In this document: positions 36,420 to 47,487 of the stretch, in pieces | Position numbering within the stretch: the first letter of the stretch is position 1 | Layout of the letters: each line of letters starts with the position of its first letter | Source: Meira nashicola | Taxonomy: Eukaryota; Basidiomycota; Exobasidiomycetes; Exobasidiales; Brachybasidiaceae | Direction: 5' to 3' | DNA length: 64,000 nt | Assembly: GCA_001600355.1 (NCBI GenBank) | Contig: BCJU01000001.1 | Coordinates: 2,873,178 to 2,937,177, forward strand | The notes under the pieces: model-generated | The model's input: only the letters and a program-made list of their open reading frames with translations | What the model was told of the DNA's origin: nothing | Database searches by the model: none | Program-made: the position numbers and the translations under genes

Positions 36420-39335
36420 ATGGCAGAGAATACGACAACAGCAACAAGGAGACATCAAAGGCAAAGGTCAAGCGTTCAAATAAAGAAACGTGTAAGTTTA
36501 CAAAAGCCTATCTCTTCACCGAATGGAGAAAGTGGAGCGGGAACATTATCACCTACAGGAGAAAGAAATCAAGAAGTTAATGATAATGCTTTTCAATATG
36601 ATAGAGAAGAACCAAAAGATAATTTGCTAAGTAGCAATACTTCCAGTCCAAATTTACCTAACCCAAATCAAGTCAATTCAATACAAACTCTCACTAATCG
36701 TACACATAGCAGAGGTCCTTCTTTTAATCCACAACATGGATCATATGAAAATCCTGTAGAAGAAGACGAGGAAGGAGTATTAAAAGCGGACTACTTCTCT
36801 ACAAATCACCCAGAGATGTCAGGAGATTTTTCAGACGGCGGTCAAGGAGGTGGGCAACCTGGTGAATCGAGCATGCAGAAGAATGCTATATTGAATGAAC
36901 ATAGTGCAATGGGAGACATGACGACTAGAGCCGAACTTGATCTTTTTGACGACGATGATACCAGTGAAAGTCAAGCCGCTTTACAATCGAGCAATTCGCC
37001 CCAAGAAAGAGGTCCAGAGCTACCTCCAAAAGATGAAAGCGGAACTACAGTCGAAAGTTTTGGACAGATTACCACGCCTATCATGGGATCACAAGAATCC
37101 GCAAACGGTACATTCAAGAATATACAAAAAGCCAACAGGAATAGCAATAATCACATTTTGAATAATTCCGCTCAATCCACTCCTTCAAGTGTTGCGAATA
37201 AAGGTGCGAAGAGATTAAGTCTTTTGATTAATAATGGACTGTCAAATTCTCCGTCTTCGCCTAGTACATCCCCTCATGCAATTCGCACGCCAACCGCTTC
37301 TACGCCTAGAAGCGGTAGAAAGGCTCATCGGATGAGTTTAGGATATTTTCCTTCACCTGACGCTCGATCCTCTCAAAGTCCTACACCATATTCTGCTCCT
37401 GCAGGGAATGGTTCTATGCCAACAAGCAACACATCTTCTTCCGGAAGTATTGCTCAGCCAAGGTTCACAAGATCGACAGCTCCCCGAAGCGCTTCCGTTT
37501 CTACTACTGCATCTTTTGATTGTAATTCGATTGATGGAGAAACAATACTTAGCCAGCACAAGGGTGTACTAGAACGCATTGCGGAAAAGGAAAGAGCTAT
37601 TCTAGAGCTAAAAGAAACTCTTGCTAAAGAAGAAAAAGAGCTTGTTGCATTGCGAGTGGAATGGCAAAAAAGTGCCGCTCGAGAATTGGCCGGTAACGGT
37701 CGAAGTAGTAGTGAAATAGGCGATCGTTTGGAAAGGAAAGACGAGATCCGATTACCTTTATTAGATGGCGAATCTATCAATTCACTTCCCACGAGTGCAG
37801 CATCAGATACGTTTAAAGGTCTTTCTGCTAAGCTTCAAAGTGGAATCGGAACTCAATTCAACGCATTCTTGGATCAATTGGTAAATGTTCCACCTACAGA
37901 AAGTGTAAGCAGTACAAACGAAGCATCATCAACCGATACTCGCAACACATCTTTAGGATCATTGCTGGAAGAAGATGAAGAAGAAGGAGGAGGACAACAG
38001 GCTAAAAGTCGATCTGTCATTCCACCTCCAGTTCCGAGCAAGACATCCAATTCATCAAAATCAGTACCTCCACAAACTTCGAAAGACATGCCCAAAAGTC
38101 ATTCGAAACGAAGTTCAATCTTTGGCGCATCTTTTGCAGCTATTCAAAAGCAGATGGAACAACAATTTGCACCTGTATTAGGAGGAGAGGAAGATTCAAA
38201 GCGAAGACAGTCAAAAGATGGAATGGGCACAGTAATGTCTAGAGAGAACAAAGAGGATTCCCAAGCGGGACCTTCTGCCAATGATTTCAGTTGGGGAAAT
38301 CTTTCCAAGAAATTCAAAGAAGCTCGTGAGAACGCATCTGGTTATCTAGCAATGGCTGAGGCTAAGCTTGGACAAGCTATGACGATTGATGATCTACTTC
38401 AACTCGATGATCAAAAGCAAAATGAAAGAGCAAAGAGTAATCAAAACAATTCAAGTACAACAAGGGGTTTCGCCGAAGAGAATGATCGTGAGAAAGCTGC
38501 ATTGGCAGAATTGAGTTGGTTGAATAGTATGGCTGGCATCAAGATGAGTGGAAGTGTTGATAGAGTAACAACGTCTGTTACTTCTCCAAATTTGCAATCT
38601 ACAAACGGTAATTTGAATCAACAAAATCTATTAAGGCTAGAAGATGCCAGAAGAGTAGCTCGTGCTGCATCTCCAGCTTCATCTTCTCAATCTACCACAC
38701 GACCTGATCATTCACCAAACGGTAGAGGCAGTAATGTCGGTCTTCAATCGCCTCCTTTAGGTGTCACAAAGCTGAGAAGGACAAGTGCCAGTGGTGTTGG
38801 ACCGATGAAGAATTCCGAAAAACGCACAACAGGTATATTTGATGTTTTAAGTGCGGTTTGGCTCGGTGAGAAATCACCCGGGGAATCTTCTTCCGAACAC
38901 AACAATTCTGCAACTTCTCCTAGTCAACGTACCATGGATCTAGACAAGAATAAGAAAAGGTTGAGTGGTCAAAGTCGTACACGCTTTGCTGCTAGAGCAG
39001 CTCTTGATCAAGGTGAAAGTGGTACTGTGTTGAGTCCAAGAGCGAAAGAGAATGTTATAGAAACAGCATGGGAGTGGGATGCTCCCCTGCAACCATTGCC
39101 TGAGAATGGATCGAGTAATGGGATTGGCATAGGGCTCGTCGGTATGCACGAAGAGTCATCTAACAGGCAAACTCAATCTCAATCGCAGGTCAATAGAGGC
39201 GGCAAGTCAAGACCTAGCGGTGATGATTTGCGAGAAATCAACTTGAATGATCGTCCGGGACAAGATCTTGATCATCTTCAATCGACGAAATCAAATCAAA
39301 AGAAAGATGAAGAGGAGGAAAATTGGTCTTGGTAA
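36420..39335 (+). CDS. large disordered coiled-coil protein (possibly DUF4048-like), acidic-Trp C-terminus
   Basis: A 971-residue single-exon protein starting MAENTTTATRRHQRQRSSVQ. Most is Ser/Asn-rich and disordered. Short basic KRLSL/HRMSLGYFP motifs (GAKRLSLLINN; KAHRMSLGYFPSPD) precede a coiled coil (VLERIAEKERAILELKETLA and KEEKELVALRVEWQKSAARE) at about residues 380-425. This order recalls fungal DUF4048 proteins, but I cannot confirm it. Amphipathic helical blocks follow: FKGLSAKLQSGIGTQFNAFL, then WGNLSKKFKEARENASGYLA and MAEAKLGQAMTIDDLLQL. The last residues are KKDEEEENWSW, an acidic-tryptophan C-terminus like those bound by the delta-COP mu-homology domain. The ATG at 36420 was chosen because the longer frame opens at TTG. 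Confidence 0.7.
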   Translation: MAENTTTATRRHQRQRSSVQIKKRVSLQKPISSPNGESGAGTLSPTGERNQEVNDNAFQYDREEPKDNLLSSNTSSPNLPNPNQVNSIQTLTNRTHSRGPSFNPQHGSYENPVEEDEEGVLKADYFSTNHPEMSGDFSDGGQGGGQPGESSMQKNAILNEHSAMGDMTTRAELDLFDDDDTSESQAALQSSNSPQERGPELPPKDESGTTVESFGQITTPIMGSQESANGTFKNIQKANRNSNNHILNNSAQSTPSSVANKGAKRLSLLINNGLSNSPSSPSTSPHAIRTPTASTPRSGRKAHRMSLGYFPSPDARSSQSPTPYSAPAGNGSMPTSNTSSSGSIAQPRFTRSTAPRSASVSTTASFDCNSIDGETILSQHKGVLERIAEKERAILELKETLAKEEKELVALRVEWQKSAARELAGNGRSSSEIGDRLERKDEIRLPLLDGESINSLPTSAASDTFKGLSAKLQSGIGTQFNAFLDQLVNVPPTESVSSTNEASSTDTRNTSLGSLLEEDEEEGGGQQAKSRSVIPPPVPSKTSNSSKSVPPQTSKDMPKSHSKRSSIFGASFAAIQKQMEQQFAPVLGGEEDSKRRQSKDGMGTVMSRENKEDSQAGPSANDFSWGNLSKKFKEARENASGYLAMAEAKLGQAMTIDDLLQLDDQKQNERAKSNQNNSSTTRGFAEENDREKAALAELSWLNSMAGIKMSGSVDRVTTSVTSPNLQSTNGNLNQQNLLRLEDARRVARAASPASSSQSTTRPDHSPNGRGSNVGLQSPPLGVTKLRRTSASGVGPMKNSEKRTTGIFDVLSAVWLGEKSPGESSSEHNNSATSPSQRTMDLDKNKKRLSGQSRTRFAARAALDQGESGTVLSPRAKENVIETAWEWDAPLQPLPENGSSNGIGIGLVGMHEESSNRQTQSQSQVNRGGKSRPSGDDLREINLNDRPGQDLDHLQSTKSNQKKDEEEENWSW

Positions 39336-39424
39336 GATCAATACTGTATTTTATACCATATCTATTTTGTATTCTGCCAATCGTTGCAATCGTTTAATCA
39401 GATTGAATTACGTCAAATGTACAT

Positions 39425-40357
39425 TTAGCTTAAATCCATGCCATCACCGCCTGCTGTCACTGTTGTTGCTTGTGGCTTTCCAACCTCTAGAACGTCTGTA
39501 AAAAGGAAAAGATAAGATTAGTATACGTCTTCTATAATCAACACTTTCGAATACTCACCCTCTCTAACGATCATTTGATGAATAATTTCTTTCGTCCATG
39601 GTGTTGTGCCTTTGGGGAAAAGATACTTTTGCTCTTTAATTCCGCGTTCATTTGGCTTTTCGTAGTTTCTATACATATCAGTCTTTTCCTTTGTGATCAC
39701 ACAGACATCAACATTGGAACCTGAACCCAAATCGTTAAAGATACCAGATTGGATTGCTGCTGCTACTAAAGAGATTGCTGATTCCCGATCCATATCCTTT
39801 ACCCAACCTGATTCGAAAACAGCCATTGCTGCCAAACTACCACTACCCATTGTGACATAGGGTAATTTATCTGTTGATCCATGCGGTGCGACTGTGAAAA
39901 GGTTTGGTCCAGTTTCATCATATCCTCCTAAAACAAGAGCAGCACCAATATGACCTTGATATTGAAATAAACGTTGTTTTAACATAGTCATTGCAGTAAC
40001 AACTCTTGCTTTACGTCCTGTATGTAATTCGTGTAATTGCATATTACTAGAAATCAATGCAGTTACAAATTCTGTATCTGCAGCCGTTCCAGCACCACAA
40101 CAACGAATATTATCGGTAATATAATGAATCTTTTCGCAATTTTTATCAGCAACGATTGGACCTTCTGTTGCTCTTGTATCTGCACCTAAAACGATTCCAT
40201 CTTTATAAATACAACCAACAATTGTTGTACCTGTACTGGTTGCTTTTGGTAGATGTAAACCTTTTGATGAACTTAAATGTGCATTTCTTGTATGTAGTCC
40301 AAAGTCAAATCCACTAGATGTAGATCCAGCTTGATCCATCTTACTTGTTGCTGCCAT
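39425..40357 (-). CDS. PUP1: 20S proteasome subunit beta2 (Pup1/PSMB7 type), catalytic
   Basis: Beta2 carries the trypsin-like activity of the 20S core. Exons on the minus strand are 40357-39559 and 39495-39425; the 63-nt intron (GTGAGT...TTTACAG) is in phase 1, and the spliced protein is 289 residues. A propeptide of 43 residues ends at G43, and the mature chain starts [20 protein letters not shown] with T44 as the catalytic nucleophile. The Asp of GADTRA and the Lys of [10 protein letters not shown] are the partner residues. [20 protein letters not shown] and [20 protein letters not shown] are typical. The second exon gives [20 protein letters not shown], the extended C-terminal arm of beta2. 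Ignoring the intron would replace it with an unrelated short tail. Confidence 0.94.
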
Positions 40358-40654
40358 CTTTTGATATTTGTTGAAAAAAGAGATGTAGATGATGGTTTAC
40401 TACCCAGAAGTTGACCATCACCAATTACACTGCTTACCTCCAATTCAATGCAGACGCGTGTCCTTGCTCCTGGCCTGTAGTGCCTTAAGAAGAATGCCAT
40501 TCACCCACCTTACGCGGCCACTTTCGGGCAAATCGATTCCTGGCGCACAGACCTAAATTCAACATTAAGCTTGTACCGTATGTATGCAGAGCCTACGAGT
40601 TCTGCAATTTTATTCTGTCATCCTACCAAAAGCTGTCATTACCGGAGCTTGGTA

Positions 40655-40987
40655 ATGATTCAAACTCCATATATCAAAGAAGATGAACGATCACGAAAAG
40701 CAGTAAAAACGATTAAAGATACATTTTTGGGCAAGCACATAAAGATCACAATTAATGATGGTCGAACGTTCGAAGGTCGTTTCGTTTGTATAGATAGTGA
40801 AGTGAATGTCATCTTGCAAGGCACATACGAATACAGAATTGGTAATCAACAAGCTGTGAATGTACCTCAAACAGTGCAAAAACGATGGGCAGGTATGGTA
40901 ATGATACCAGGTCAACATATCACACATGTAGAAGTGGTGCAGGTTTCTAATGCGGCTACCACAGCTGGTGAAGCAATATATGGCTAA
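40655..40987 (+). CDS. NAA38: LSm-domain protein, NAA38/Mak31-like NatC auxiliary subunit
   Basis: Naa38 is the small Sm-like auxiliary subunit of the NatC N-terminal acetyltransferase. From the ATG at 40655 the protein is 110 residues: TFLGKHIKITINDGRTFEGR, FVCIDSEVNVILQGTYEYR, and RWAGMVMIPGQHITHVEVVQ. These are the Sm1 and Sm2 motifs, with the DGRTFxGxFxCxDxxxNVIL pattern and the MIPGxHIxxVEV end typical of LSMD1/NAA38 rather than the canonical RNA-binding LSm1-8 (which end in RG-type Sm2). An in-frame ATG at 40580 would add 25 residues without family support. Head-to-head with PUP1 and convergent with the TMEM53-like gene. Confidence 0.8.
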   Translation: MIQTPYIKEDERSRKAVKTIKDTFLGKHIKITINDGRTFEGRFVCIDSEVNVILQGTYEYRIGNQQAVNVPQTVQKRWAGMVMIPGQHITHVEVVQVSNAATTAGEAIYG

Positions 40988-41141
40988 TAACAAGATGATA
41001 TATTGGAATGCAAGATTGGCTCAAATTGGGCAGCGCTATCATCCCGAGCAACAGATGCACACCTGGCCAAAGCAAATTGTAAATTAAATTAAAGGATACA
41101 AAACATAAATAATATAATGCAGAAGGCCAATATTTAGACAA

Positions 41142-42344
41142 TCAAAGAACTCTTTCCAAAAATCCACGAACGCTATTCCAGTATCCGACAAAGTCAGCAC
41201 GACCAATATCGCAATGAGCTACTTCTTCCCATCGTTTTGTGACGACGATTGTTGATCCTTTTTCTTCTTTGTCTTGAGCAAGGTAATCTTGCAATTGCAA
41301 AGGTGCTTTCAATCCATTTGATTTAGCAGCCAAAGCAGCATGTTCTTCTATAGCACGATAATCAATCAACTTGTCTGCTTTACTGTAAAGGTATAGTCTA
41401 GGAGGCAATTTGACCTTATTATTCTTTGATTCAGCTTTTTGAGCCCATGACCATATAGCTGGCGTATTAAGCCTTTCTCTTAAAATTTCACTCCATCCTT
41501 TTATACGAAAGAGACGCTTAAAGATGGAAAAGAAGTAAAGGTACATATATACCCCTATTCTAACGATAAATCGAATCAAAGGTCTCTTTGCCAGTGGCAT
41601 CGTCATTGCATTTGAACCTGAAGATGGATTTGCTTTACCTGGAGAGCAATCCATAATATGTGCTAATGGTTGTGGTGCATTCTTGTTGCGTAATTGAAGT
41701 AATAATTGTAACAAATTGGCTGAACCTCCGTCGGAAAAGTTATGAATCACCATTCCGCCTGTATGTGGATTTTTCTTTATATTTTTAGATTGACTTTTTT
41801 CATCATCATTTTGAGAAGGATCTTGATAATCTTCAATTAATGTTAATCCTGCTTGATTGGCAGTTTGGTGTAATTCATCCGATTGTTGTCTTAATGCAGC
41901 TTTGGCTTCATTACTAGCTTCAGCTTGACATAACAAATCTGCCACTTTAGCCATAGAATCTGATTGTGCTTTTCTACCACGCATAAATGAAATCCCATCG
42001 GATAATTTGATAATGATTGTAGCCGTTGGAAAGAGTAATGCATATGGAGCAGCATATTTTGTCACAATTCGAAAAGGAGCGTCCATCCAACCCATTATCA
42101 AAATAACTTTAGGAATTTGACCATTAACACGTTTAGGTCGAATAGGCTGTAAAACGTCTTTTACATTCCCTGAAATATCAAACGGTCTCTTGAAATTATT
42201 TGCCGGTGGTCGATAGAGGAATAAAGATTCACTTAATCTTTCAAAATCAAGAGCGGGCGGAGCGGTAGCATCAGTAGAATCATTTTTACCTGAATCCACT
42301 TCTACCTTTACGGTACCGTTTGTTTGTTCAGTTTGAGTAGACAT
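41142..42344 (-). CDS. TMEM53/DUF829-family alpha/beta-hydrolase-like protein
   Basis: DUF829 (Paxu/TMEM53) proteins are alpha/beta-hydrolase-fold proteins; animal TMEM53 is at the nuclear envelope. This 400-residue product, starting MSTQTEQTNG, shows VILIMGWMDAPFRIVTKYAA (the GWxxA and KY pattern), then PTATIIIKL, HNFSDGGSANLLQLLLQLRN with a nucleophile-elbow-like turn, HIMDCSPGK, RLYLYSKADKLIDYRAIEEH and KRWEEVAHCDIGRADFVGYW, with the late histidine. These fit the family blocks well. A Gln/Lys/Asp-rich insert sits mid-protein. The ATG at 42344 was selected; the longer frame begins at GTG and crosses the promoter. It shares a 360-bp divergent region with the asparaginase gene. Confidence 0.8.
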   Translation of the reverse strand: MSTQTEQTNGTVKVEVDSGKNDSTDATAPPALDFERLSESLFLYRPPANNFKRPFDISGNVKDVLQPIRPKRVNGQIPKVILIMGWMDAPFRIVTKYAAPYALLFPTATIIIKLSDGISFMRGRKAQSDSMAKVADLLCQAEASNEAKAALRQQSDELHQTANQAGLTLIEDYQDPSQNDDEKSQSKNIKKNPHTGGMVIHNFSDGGSANLLQLLLQLRNKNAPQPLAHIMDCSPGKANPSSGSNAMTMPLAKRPLIRFIVRIGVYMYLYFFSIFKRLFRIKGWSEILRERLNTPAIWSWAQKAESKNNKVKLPPRLYLYSKADKLIDYRAIEEHAALAAKSNGLKAPLQLQDYLAQDKEEKGSTIVVTKRWEEVAHCDIGRADFVGYWNSVRGFLERVL

Positions 42345-42704
42345 GATGTACGACAGATGGTTGATTAAAAGCAAGAAGCCTTTTCTCATTCTTCTCCGCA
42401 ATTCGGCCTCTTTGGGGAACCGAATTTGAAGAACCGCATTCACACGTTCAAAGACAACTAACTGCTCAGCCGCACTCCCAAAACAATTTCTACGCTAAAG
42501 AAACTCCACTACACTCATGCGTACATACAGTTCTACATATATCCGAAAGTGTAGCGTGTAGCATTCATTCATTATAAAGGCTTGAAGTAGAAACCTGGGG
42601 TTAAAGTCAAAAAACCTTAAAAAAAAATAAAAATTATTGTACTAGAAGAAATGAAGCGTGTTTTAATCTTAACTTTGACTATGATCTTTTCATGAGTTGC
42701 AAAG
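42345..42704. promoter_or_regulatory. divergent promoter region with uORFs before the asparaginase
   Basis: Two upstream ATGs precede the asparaginase start: an in-frame four-codon uORF at 42681-42695 and an overlapping, out-of-frame uORF from 42692 to 42805. A poly-A run lies near 42620-42630. Confidence 0.45.
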
Positions 42705-44673
42705 ATGAACGAAAGTCGTATTTTGATATTATATTGCGGTGGTACTTTGGGTATGGTCAAACATCCTTCTCAAGGATACGTACCTTATCCTGGTTTCTTA
42801 ACTGAAACATTACGTTCTCAAAGTCGATTTCATGATCCCGAAGGAAATTCAATCTTTAGTTGGAGCGATACAACAGAACGTTATCAAAAATGGGCAGAAG
42901 CATATAGTAGGCCATCAAGTGGAGCGAATACACCAAATCATCATAATAATGCTTCTAGCTCTACAAAATCAGATCGTAATCCAACCACACCAGAAGATCT
43001 CAGTACGGCATTTTATCCTCGTGTAAAAGTACTCTCTTCTTCACCAGAAGGAACTTTTACAAAAAATGCTATTCAAAGTAAAATCGATAAAGATGGTAGA
43101 TTAGAAATGATTTTACCTACAATGGTCACACCAATGGCGGAGAAAAAGAGGATACGGTTCGCTGTTTTGGAATACGATCCTTTATTGGATTCTAGCAATA
43201 TCGAAACAAAGGATTGGTTACGTTTGGCTGCTGATATCGATTTGAATTATCAATCTTTTGATGCTTTTGTCATCTTACATGGAACTGATACGATGAGTTA
43301 TACAAGTTCAGCTTTAAGTATGTTACTTGAAAATCTAGGAAAACCAGTCGTAGTAACAGGAGCTCAAGTACCTTTATCAGAATTACGTAATGATGCAATC
43401 GAGAACGTTTTAGGTGCTTTAATTTTAGCTGCTTCACATCCTATACCTGAAGTAACTTTATTCTTTTCTTCAACTTTATATCGTGGAAATCGTGTTTCGA
43501 AATTATCAAATGCAACTTTAGATGCTTTTGATTCACCAAATTTAGCACCTCTCGCAACTGCAGGAATATCAATTCAAGTTAATCGTCAATTAGTTTTAAA
43601 GCCACGTGAATTACAAAAGTTTAGAGTTCATGATCGTATGTCTCAACAAGTTGTCCTTTTACGTTTATTTCCAGGTTTACAAGTTGAAACGATTGCAAAC
43701 TTTTTCGCTTCACCAATTCAAGGTGTAATTTTGCATAGCTTCGGTGCAGGAAATGCTCCTAATAAACCTGAACTTTTGGAAATATTTAGAAAAGCTACAT
43801 TTGAAAGAGACATTGTGATTGTGAATATAAGTCAATGTATTCGTGGAGAAGTTAGCGCAATTTATCAAGTTGGAAAACAACTTCAATCGGTTGGAGTTGT
43901 TGCAGGAGGAGATATGACACCCGAATGTGCATTAACAAAATTAAGTTATCTTCTTGCAAAACCCGAATTAAGTAGGGATCAAATTCGTACTCTTATGGGT
44001 AAAAGTTTACGAGGCGAATTAACGGAAAGACATAAAGATTTAACAGCAGATGATGATGATATAGGAAGAAGTTTGACACCTGGATCAGCAAGTTTACAAG
44101 GTGGTCAAGTAAGAAGGTTATTGCAATACATACTCACACAACAAGGTCAAGCAAGCATAAGTATTGATGAAGATATTGATGATCTTGCAATAGCAGCAGA
44201 ACGTTCTTTCTTACCTTGTAAGTGTGCCTCAAACAAGAAAAGTGAAATTAGCCAGAATTCCTTTTACTGACTACCTTTTTCTAATTTTAACAGTCTTGAT
44301 TCAACAAGCTTGTTTGCGTGGTGATGATCAGGCATTAGAAAGTCATTTGAATCGACAACATCAACTTGACGCATTTCCAATCCTAATAGCGAATGCACCA
44401 GATGGATCATCAAATATAAACAAAACTTCAAATTCAAATTCAATCGATACTCCAAATTTGCCCACTTTTGCTCTTCATATAGCTGCTGCATTAGGACATT
44501 CAAATCAAGTTCGTCAATTATTACAAGCAGGTCATCTAGTTCACGCTCGTGATTATTCAGGTCACACTCCATTATTTTTAGCAATACAAAACGGACATCA
44601 ATCAACAATCGAAATTCTTAAATCAGCAGGTGCTCATCTTGCAAGTCATGAAATAGATGCCGAACGCAAGTAA
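42705..44673 (+). CDS. cytosolic L-asparaginase (type I) with C-terminal ankyrin repeats
   Basis: Hydrolyses L-asparagine to aspartate and ammonia. Exons are 42705-44217 and 44294-44673, joined across a 76-nt intron (phase 1), giving 630 residues. The N-terminal domain has ILILYCGGTLGM with T14 as the nucleophile threonine; the second catalytic block is VILHGTDTMSYTSSAL, and VVVTGAQVPLSELRNDAIEN follows. The smaller C-lobe includes GVILHSFGAGNAPNKPELLE and GGDMTPECALTKLSYLL. After the intron, LIQQACLRGDDQALESHLNR, LHIAAALGHSNQVRQLL and HARDYSGHTPLFLAIQNGHQ are ankyrin repeats, as in animal ASPG/60-kDa lysophospholipase and several fungal asparaginases. A second possible intron (44670-44734) would change the last residues from ERK to ERKSLNWR, ending at 44753. 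An insert of about 45 residues (RPSSGANTPNHHNN region) separates early blocks. Confidence 0.92.
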
Positions 44674-45016
44674 ACATAAAACTTATAGATGTCATATTTT
44701 ATTCTGCTCATGTATCATATTCATCTTATTATAGATCATTAAATTGGCGTTAGAGATTGCGGCATACGTAGTTACATAGAACTAGATAAAAGACTATATA
44801 AGATTGTGCAACTATGCTTGCTCAAAGAAAGAGAAATGCACAACAATCATCGTTTATGCAAATCACAAAAAAATGTGCTTTGATCACAATAAAAAGAAGT
44901 ATGAGAAAGAATTAAAGACAAAAGAAGAAAACGAGATGGCTGACATCACAGACGTACAAATATAACGAAACACTTTTAGAGAAGGGGAAAGGTTTTTTTT
45001 GCAAAATTCGATCCGA
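44674..45016. other. intergenic region between convergent genes
   Basis: 3' flanks of the asparaginase and VAC8 genes. It is AT-rich; no feature beyond the alternative asparaginase terminal exon (44735-44753) is seen. Confidence 0.5.
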
Positions 45017-46723
45017 TCACCGTGCTCCACCTTCTTGTTGCGATGATTCTAATAGAGTTTCTTCAATCTTTTTAGCTAAACTACTAATCTCAGCTTCAGC
45101 ATCACCTCCGTCATCACTTCCATCGGTAGAATTACGTCTTGCATCACTGGCAGAACTACTATGCTCTTGAGCGGCCAAAGCGCGAATCAATGGCAAAAGT
45201 TTATCGCTCTTACGAACGTTCTCTTCCAAACTTGAATCACCAGATTCGAGCAATTGAACGATTGTCCAAACGGCGATATGTTGGAAAGTTTGATCATTAG
45301 AATCCAAGAACCTTATCAGATAACCTTGCAAGCCTCCTTCAGGTTGCAGCCAAACACCATTAAAGCTTTCATAATCGTCCGATTTAGAAGATAAGTTACC
45401 AATTGCTGCTGCACTGTTTCCTTGAACTTCGACACTTGGACTTGAAGTGAGTGGAATGAGAACTTCTAAAATACCCATCTCTAACAATTGAGGTTTCAAA
45501 TCTTCACTGAGCGCTAGAACAGCCAAGCAGGCAGTCATTTCGCTTTGAACGCTCAAAGGAACACCCAAAACAAGCTCCTTGATCCTTTCCACTGCTCCTG
45601 CCTCCACAATAGCGGTCTTGTTTCGTTCTGAAGAAGCGGCAAGGTTACGCAAAGTGGAAATTGCATGGCACTGAATCTCTTCGTTGTCTTCATGACTGAG
45701 CAATTCAATCAATGGATGCAAGAATTCGGCATCGATGATTGGACTTTCGTTTAATGGGTGAATGGACACGTTACGAACACAAGCGGCGGCTGATAAGATC
45801 AATGGCAAGAAGCTGGATCGCAACAATCGTAGAAGAGGAGGCAATCCACCCGAACGAACGATCTCCAATTGATACTTTTCATCACTTGCCAAATTACGCA
45901 ATGCGAGTGCAGCTTGACATTGTACCTTCAAGCTTGAGCTATCCATTAATCCAATCAAGTTTTGTACCAATTTCGGTTCCGTTTGAGCAAGCTTTTTGCG
46001 ATTGTTTGCATCTACTGCAATATTACTCAAAGCTGTTGTACAGTAATATTGTACATCCGTATCGGAACTGCCCAAAAGTCCAACGAGAACGGGAATTGCA
46101 CCTGCATTGACCAATTGTTGACGATTTTCATCGCTATGTGTCATATTGAGCAAAGCTCCTGTTGCATTTCTTTGTACACGCATATCCTTTGAGCGTGCCA
46201 ATCTTGTCAAAGGAACCAAAGCTCCAGATTTGGCAATCTTTGTCTTATTATCATCATGAGTTGCCAAATTGGTGATGCATCCTACTGCGTTGCATTGAAC
46301 TTCAACGTTTGGGCTCAACATTTGACGGATAAGAGGTTCAAGACCTCCTAATTTGACGATCAAAAGTTTGTTCTCCGAATTAACTGCTAAGTTACCCAAA
46401 GCTGCGCTTGCTGCACGTTGAACTTCGACATCGTGACTTTGCAATAAGAACATAATTGGTTCAAGGGTATCTCTTCCTACCTCGCGTACTTCTTTCTCTG
46501 TAATTTCAGCAAATGCTAAAGCAGCAGATCTCTGTAGGTCAACATTATCACTGAACGATAATGTTGAAAGCGAACGTAATGGATCGCCTGTGAAAAAGTT
46601 TGTTTCCGATCTATTTTCTAAATATTGCAATAAATCTGCAACTGCATCACGTTCGTTATCCAACAATAATGGTTCGTATTGCGCATTACGAGAGCGACCA
46701 CAACAACTACAAATGTTACCCAT
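45017..46723 (-). CDS. VAC8: vacuolar armadillo-repeat protein VAC8
   Basis: Vac8 is a lipid-anchored vacuole-surface scaffold for inheritance, fusion, nucleus-vacuole contacts and autophagy. The 568-residue protein begins [13 protein letters not shown]2 is in a myristoylation context, and C5, C7 and C8 are likely palmitoylated. About twelve armadillo repeats follow, for example [80 protein letters not shown] and [20 protein letters not shown]. The repeat order and sequence match Vac8 across fungi. The C-terminus is Ser-rich and acidic. Single exon. Confidence 0.96.
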   Translation of the reverse strand: MGNICSCCGRSRNAQYEPLLLDNERDAVADLLQYLENRSETNFFTGDPLRSLSTLSFSDNVDLQRSAALAFAEITEKEVREVGRDTLEPIMFLLQSHDVEVQRAASAALGNLAVNSENKLLIVKLGGLEPLIRQMLSPNVEVQCNAVGCITNLATHDDNKTKIAKSGALVPLTRLARSKDMRVQRNATGALLNMTHSDENRQQLVNAGAIPVLVGLLGSSDTDVQYYCTTALSNIAVDANNRKKLAQTEPKLVQNLIGLMDSSSLKVQCQAALALRNLASDEKYQLEIVRSGGLPPLLRLLRSSFLPLILSAAACVRNVSIHPLNESPIIDAEFLHPLIELLSHEDNEEIQCHAISTLRNLAASSERNKTAIVEAGAVERIKELVLGVPLSVQSEMTACLAVLALSEDLKPQLLEMGILEVLIPLTSSPSVEVQGNSAAAIGNLSSKSDDYESFNGVWLQPEGGLQGYLIRFLDSNDQTFQHIAVWTIVQLLESGDSSLEENVRKSDKLLPLIRALAAQEHSSSASDARRNSTDGSDDGGDAEAEISSLAKKIEETLLESSQQEGGAR

Positions 46724-47487
46724 CTTGATCGACTCTTACTCCACGAAAATGCCTATAGGGTTTACCAATATCACGTTGTAGAGATGTGGATGACGTGTGC
46801 CACTAGAGATCTGATTGTCAAATCCTTGCAGTATTGGCCAGGCTCGAATCAGTTATTATCCAGAAAAGGCTGTCCAAAGTCGATACAGCTCCACACACGA
46901 ACGAGTTGACAATCGAGAATGCTGATGTCAGAACGACAAAGTAAAAGATGGTCAGATGAAGAAATTGAAGATCGTGCTAAAAACAACTTGGAGAAAGAGT
47001 AGATGCACACTTTTTTAGACGAAAACAACTTCTCCTCTTTGCGAAGCGTACAGTGCATCAGGGGTGGTTTTTTTCCTCTCTCTCTCTCTCAGTCTGTTCC
47101 CCTGTTTGGCGTGGAGCAAAAGAAGCAGAACAGTAGTAGTCGATCTAGGCGCGACTTCTTTGAATTGCCTCGTCTGCGTTTTTACAATTAACAGGCGCAG
47201 AGCAGCGCGAAAACGCGATTGAATTAAAGCACACAAGAAAGTCGCCCTGAGCTCGCGTGCCAGAATATGCAAGAAGCTAGAGAACAGGCCCCAGGTAATC
47301 CATAAGCGTGACTAAAAGGCTCGAGCCGTGCATTTTCCAAGCAAGGCTTAGCCAAGAAGGAAAGGGAGCAGCGTAGCGCCGCGATTGACTTTCATTATTC
47401 AAAAATTACAGTTCTGGAAGAAGATCTTTTATAAATTATTTAAAAAGGATGAATTGATTGATATACAGTTTGTTTTGATCACTCTTA
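46724..47487. promoter_or_regulatory. VAC8 promoter / CAND1 3' flank
   Basis: 764 bp between two minus-strand genes. It includes a CT dinucleotide run at about 47077-47090 and GC-rich bits near 47195-47215. Short frames here (including a 25-codon one at about 46924) have no family content. Confidence 0.45.

Noticed and set aside
46924..47001. 25-codon ORF (starts MSERQSKRWSDEE) upstream of VAC8
   Set aside because: Too short, no splice partners found around it, no family match.
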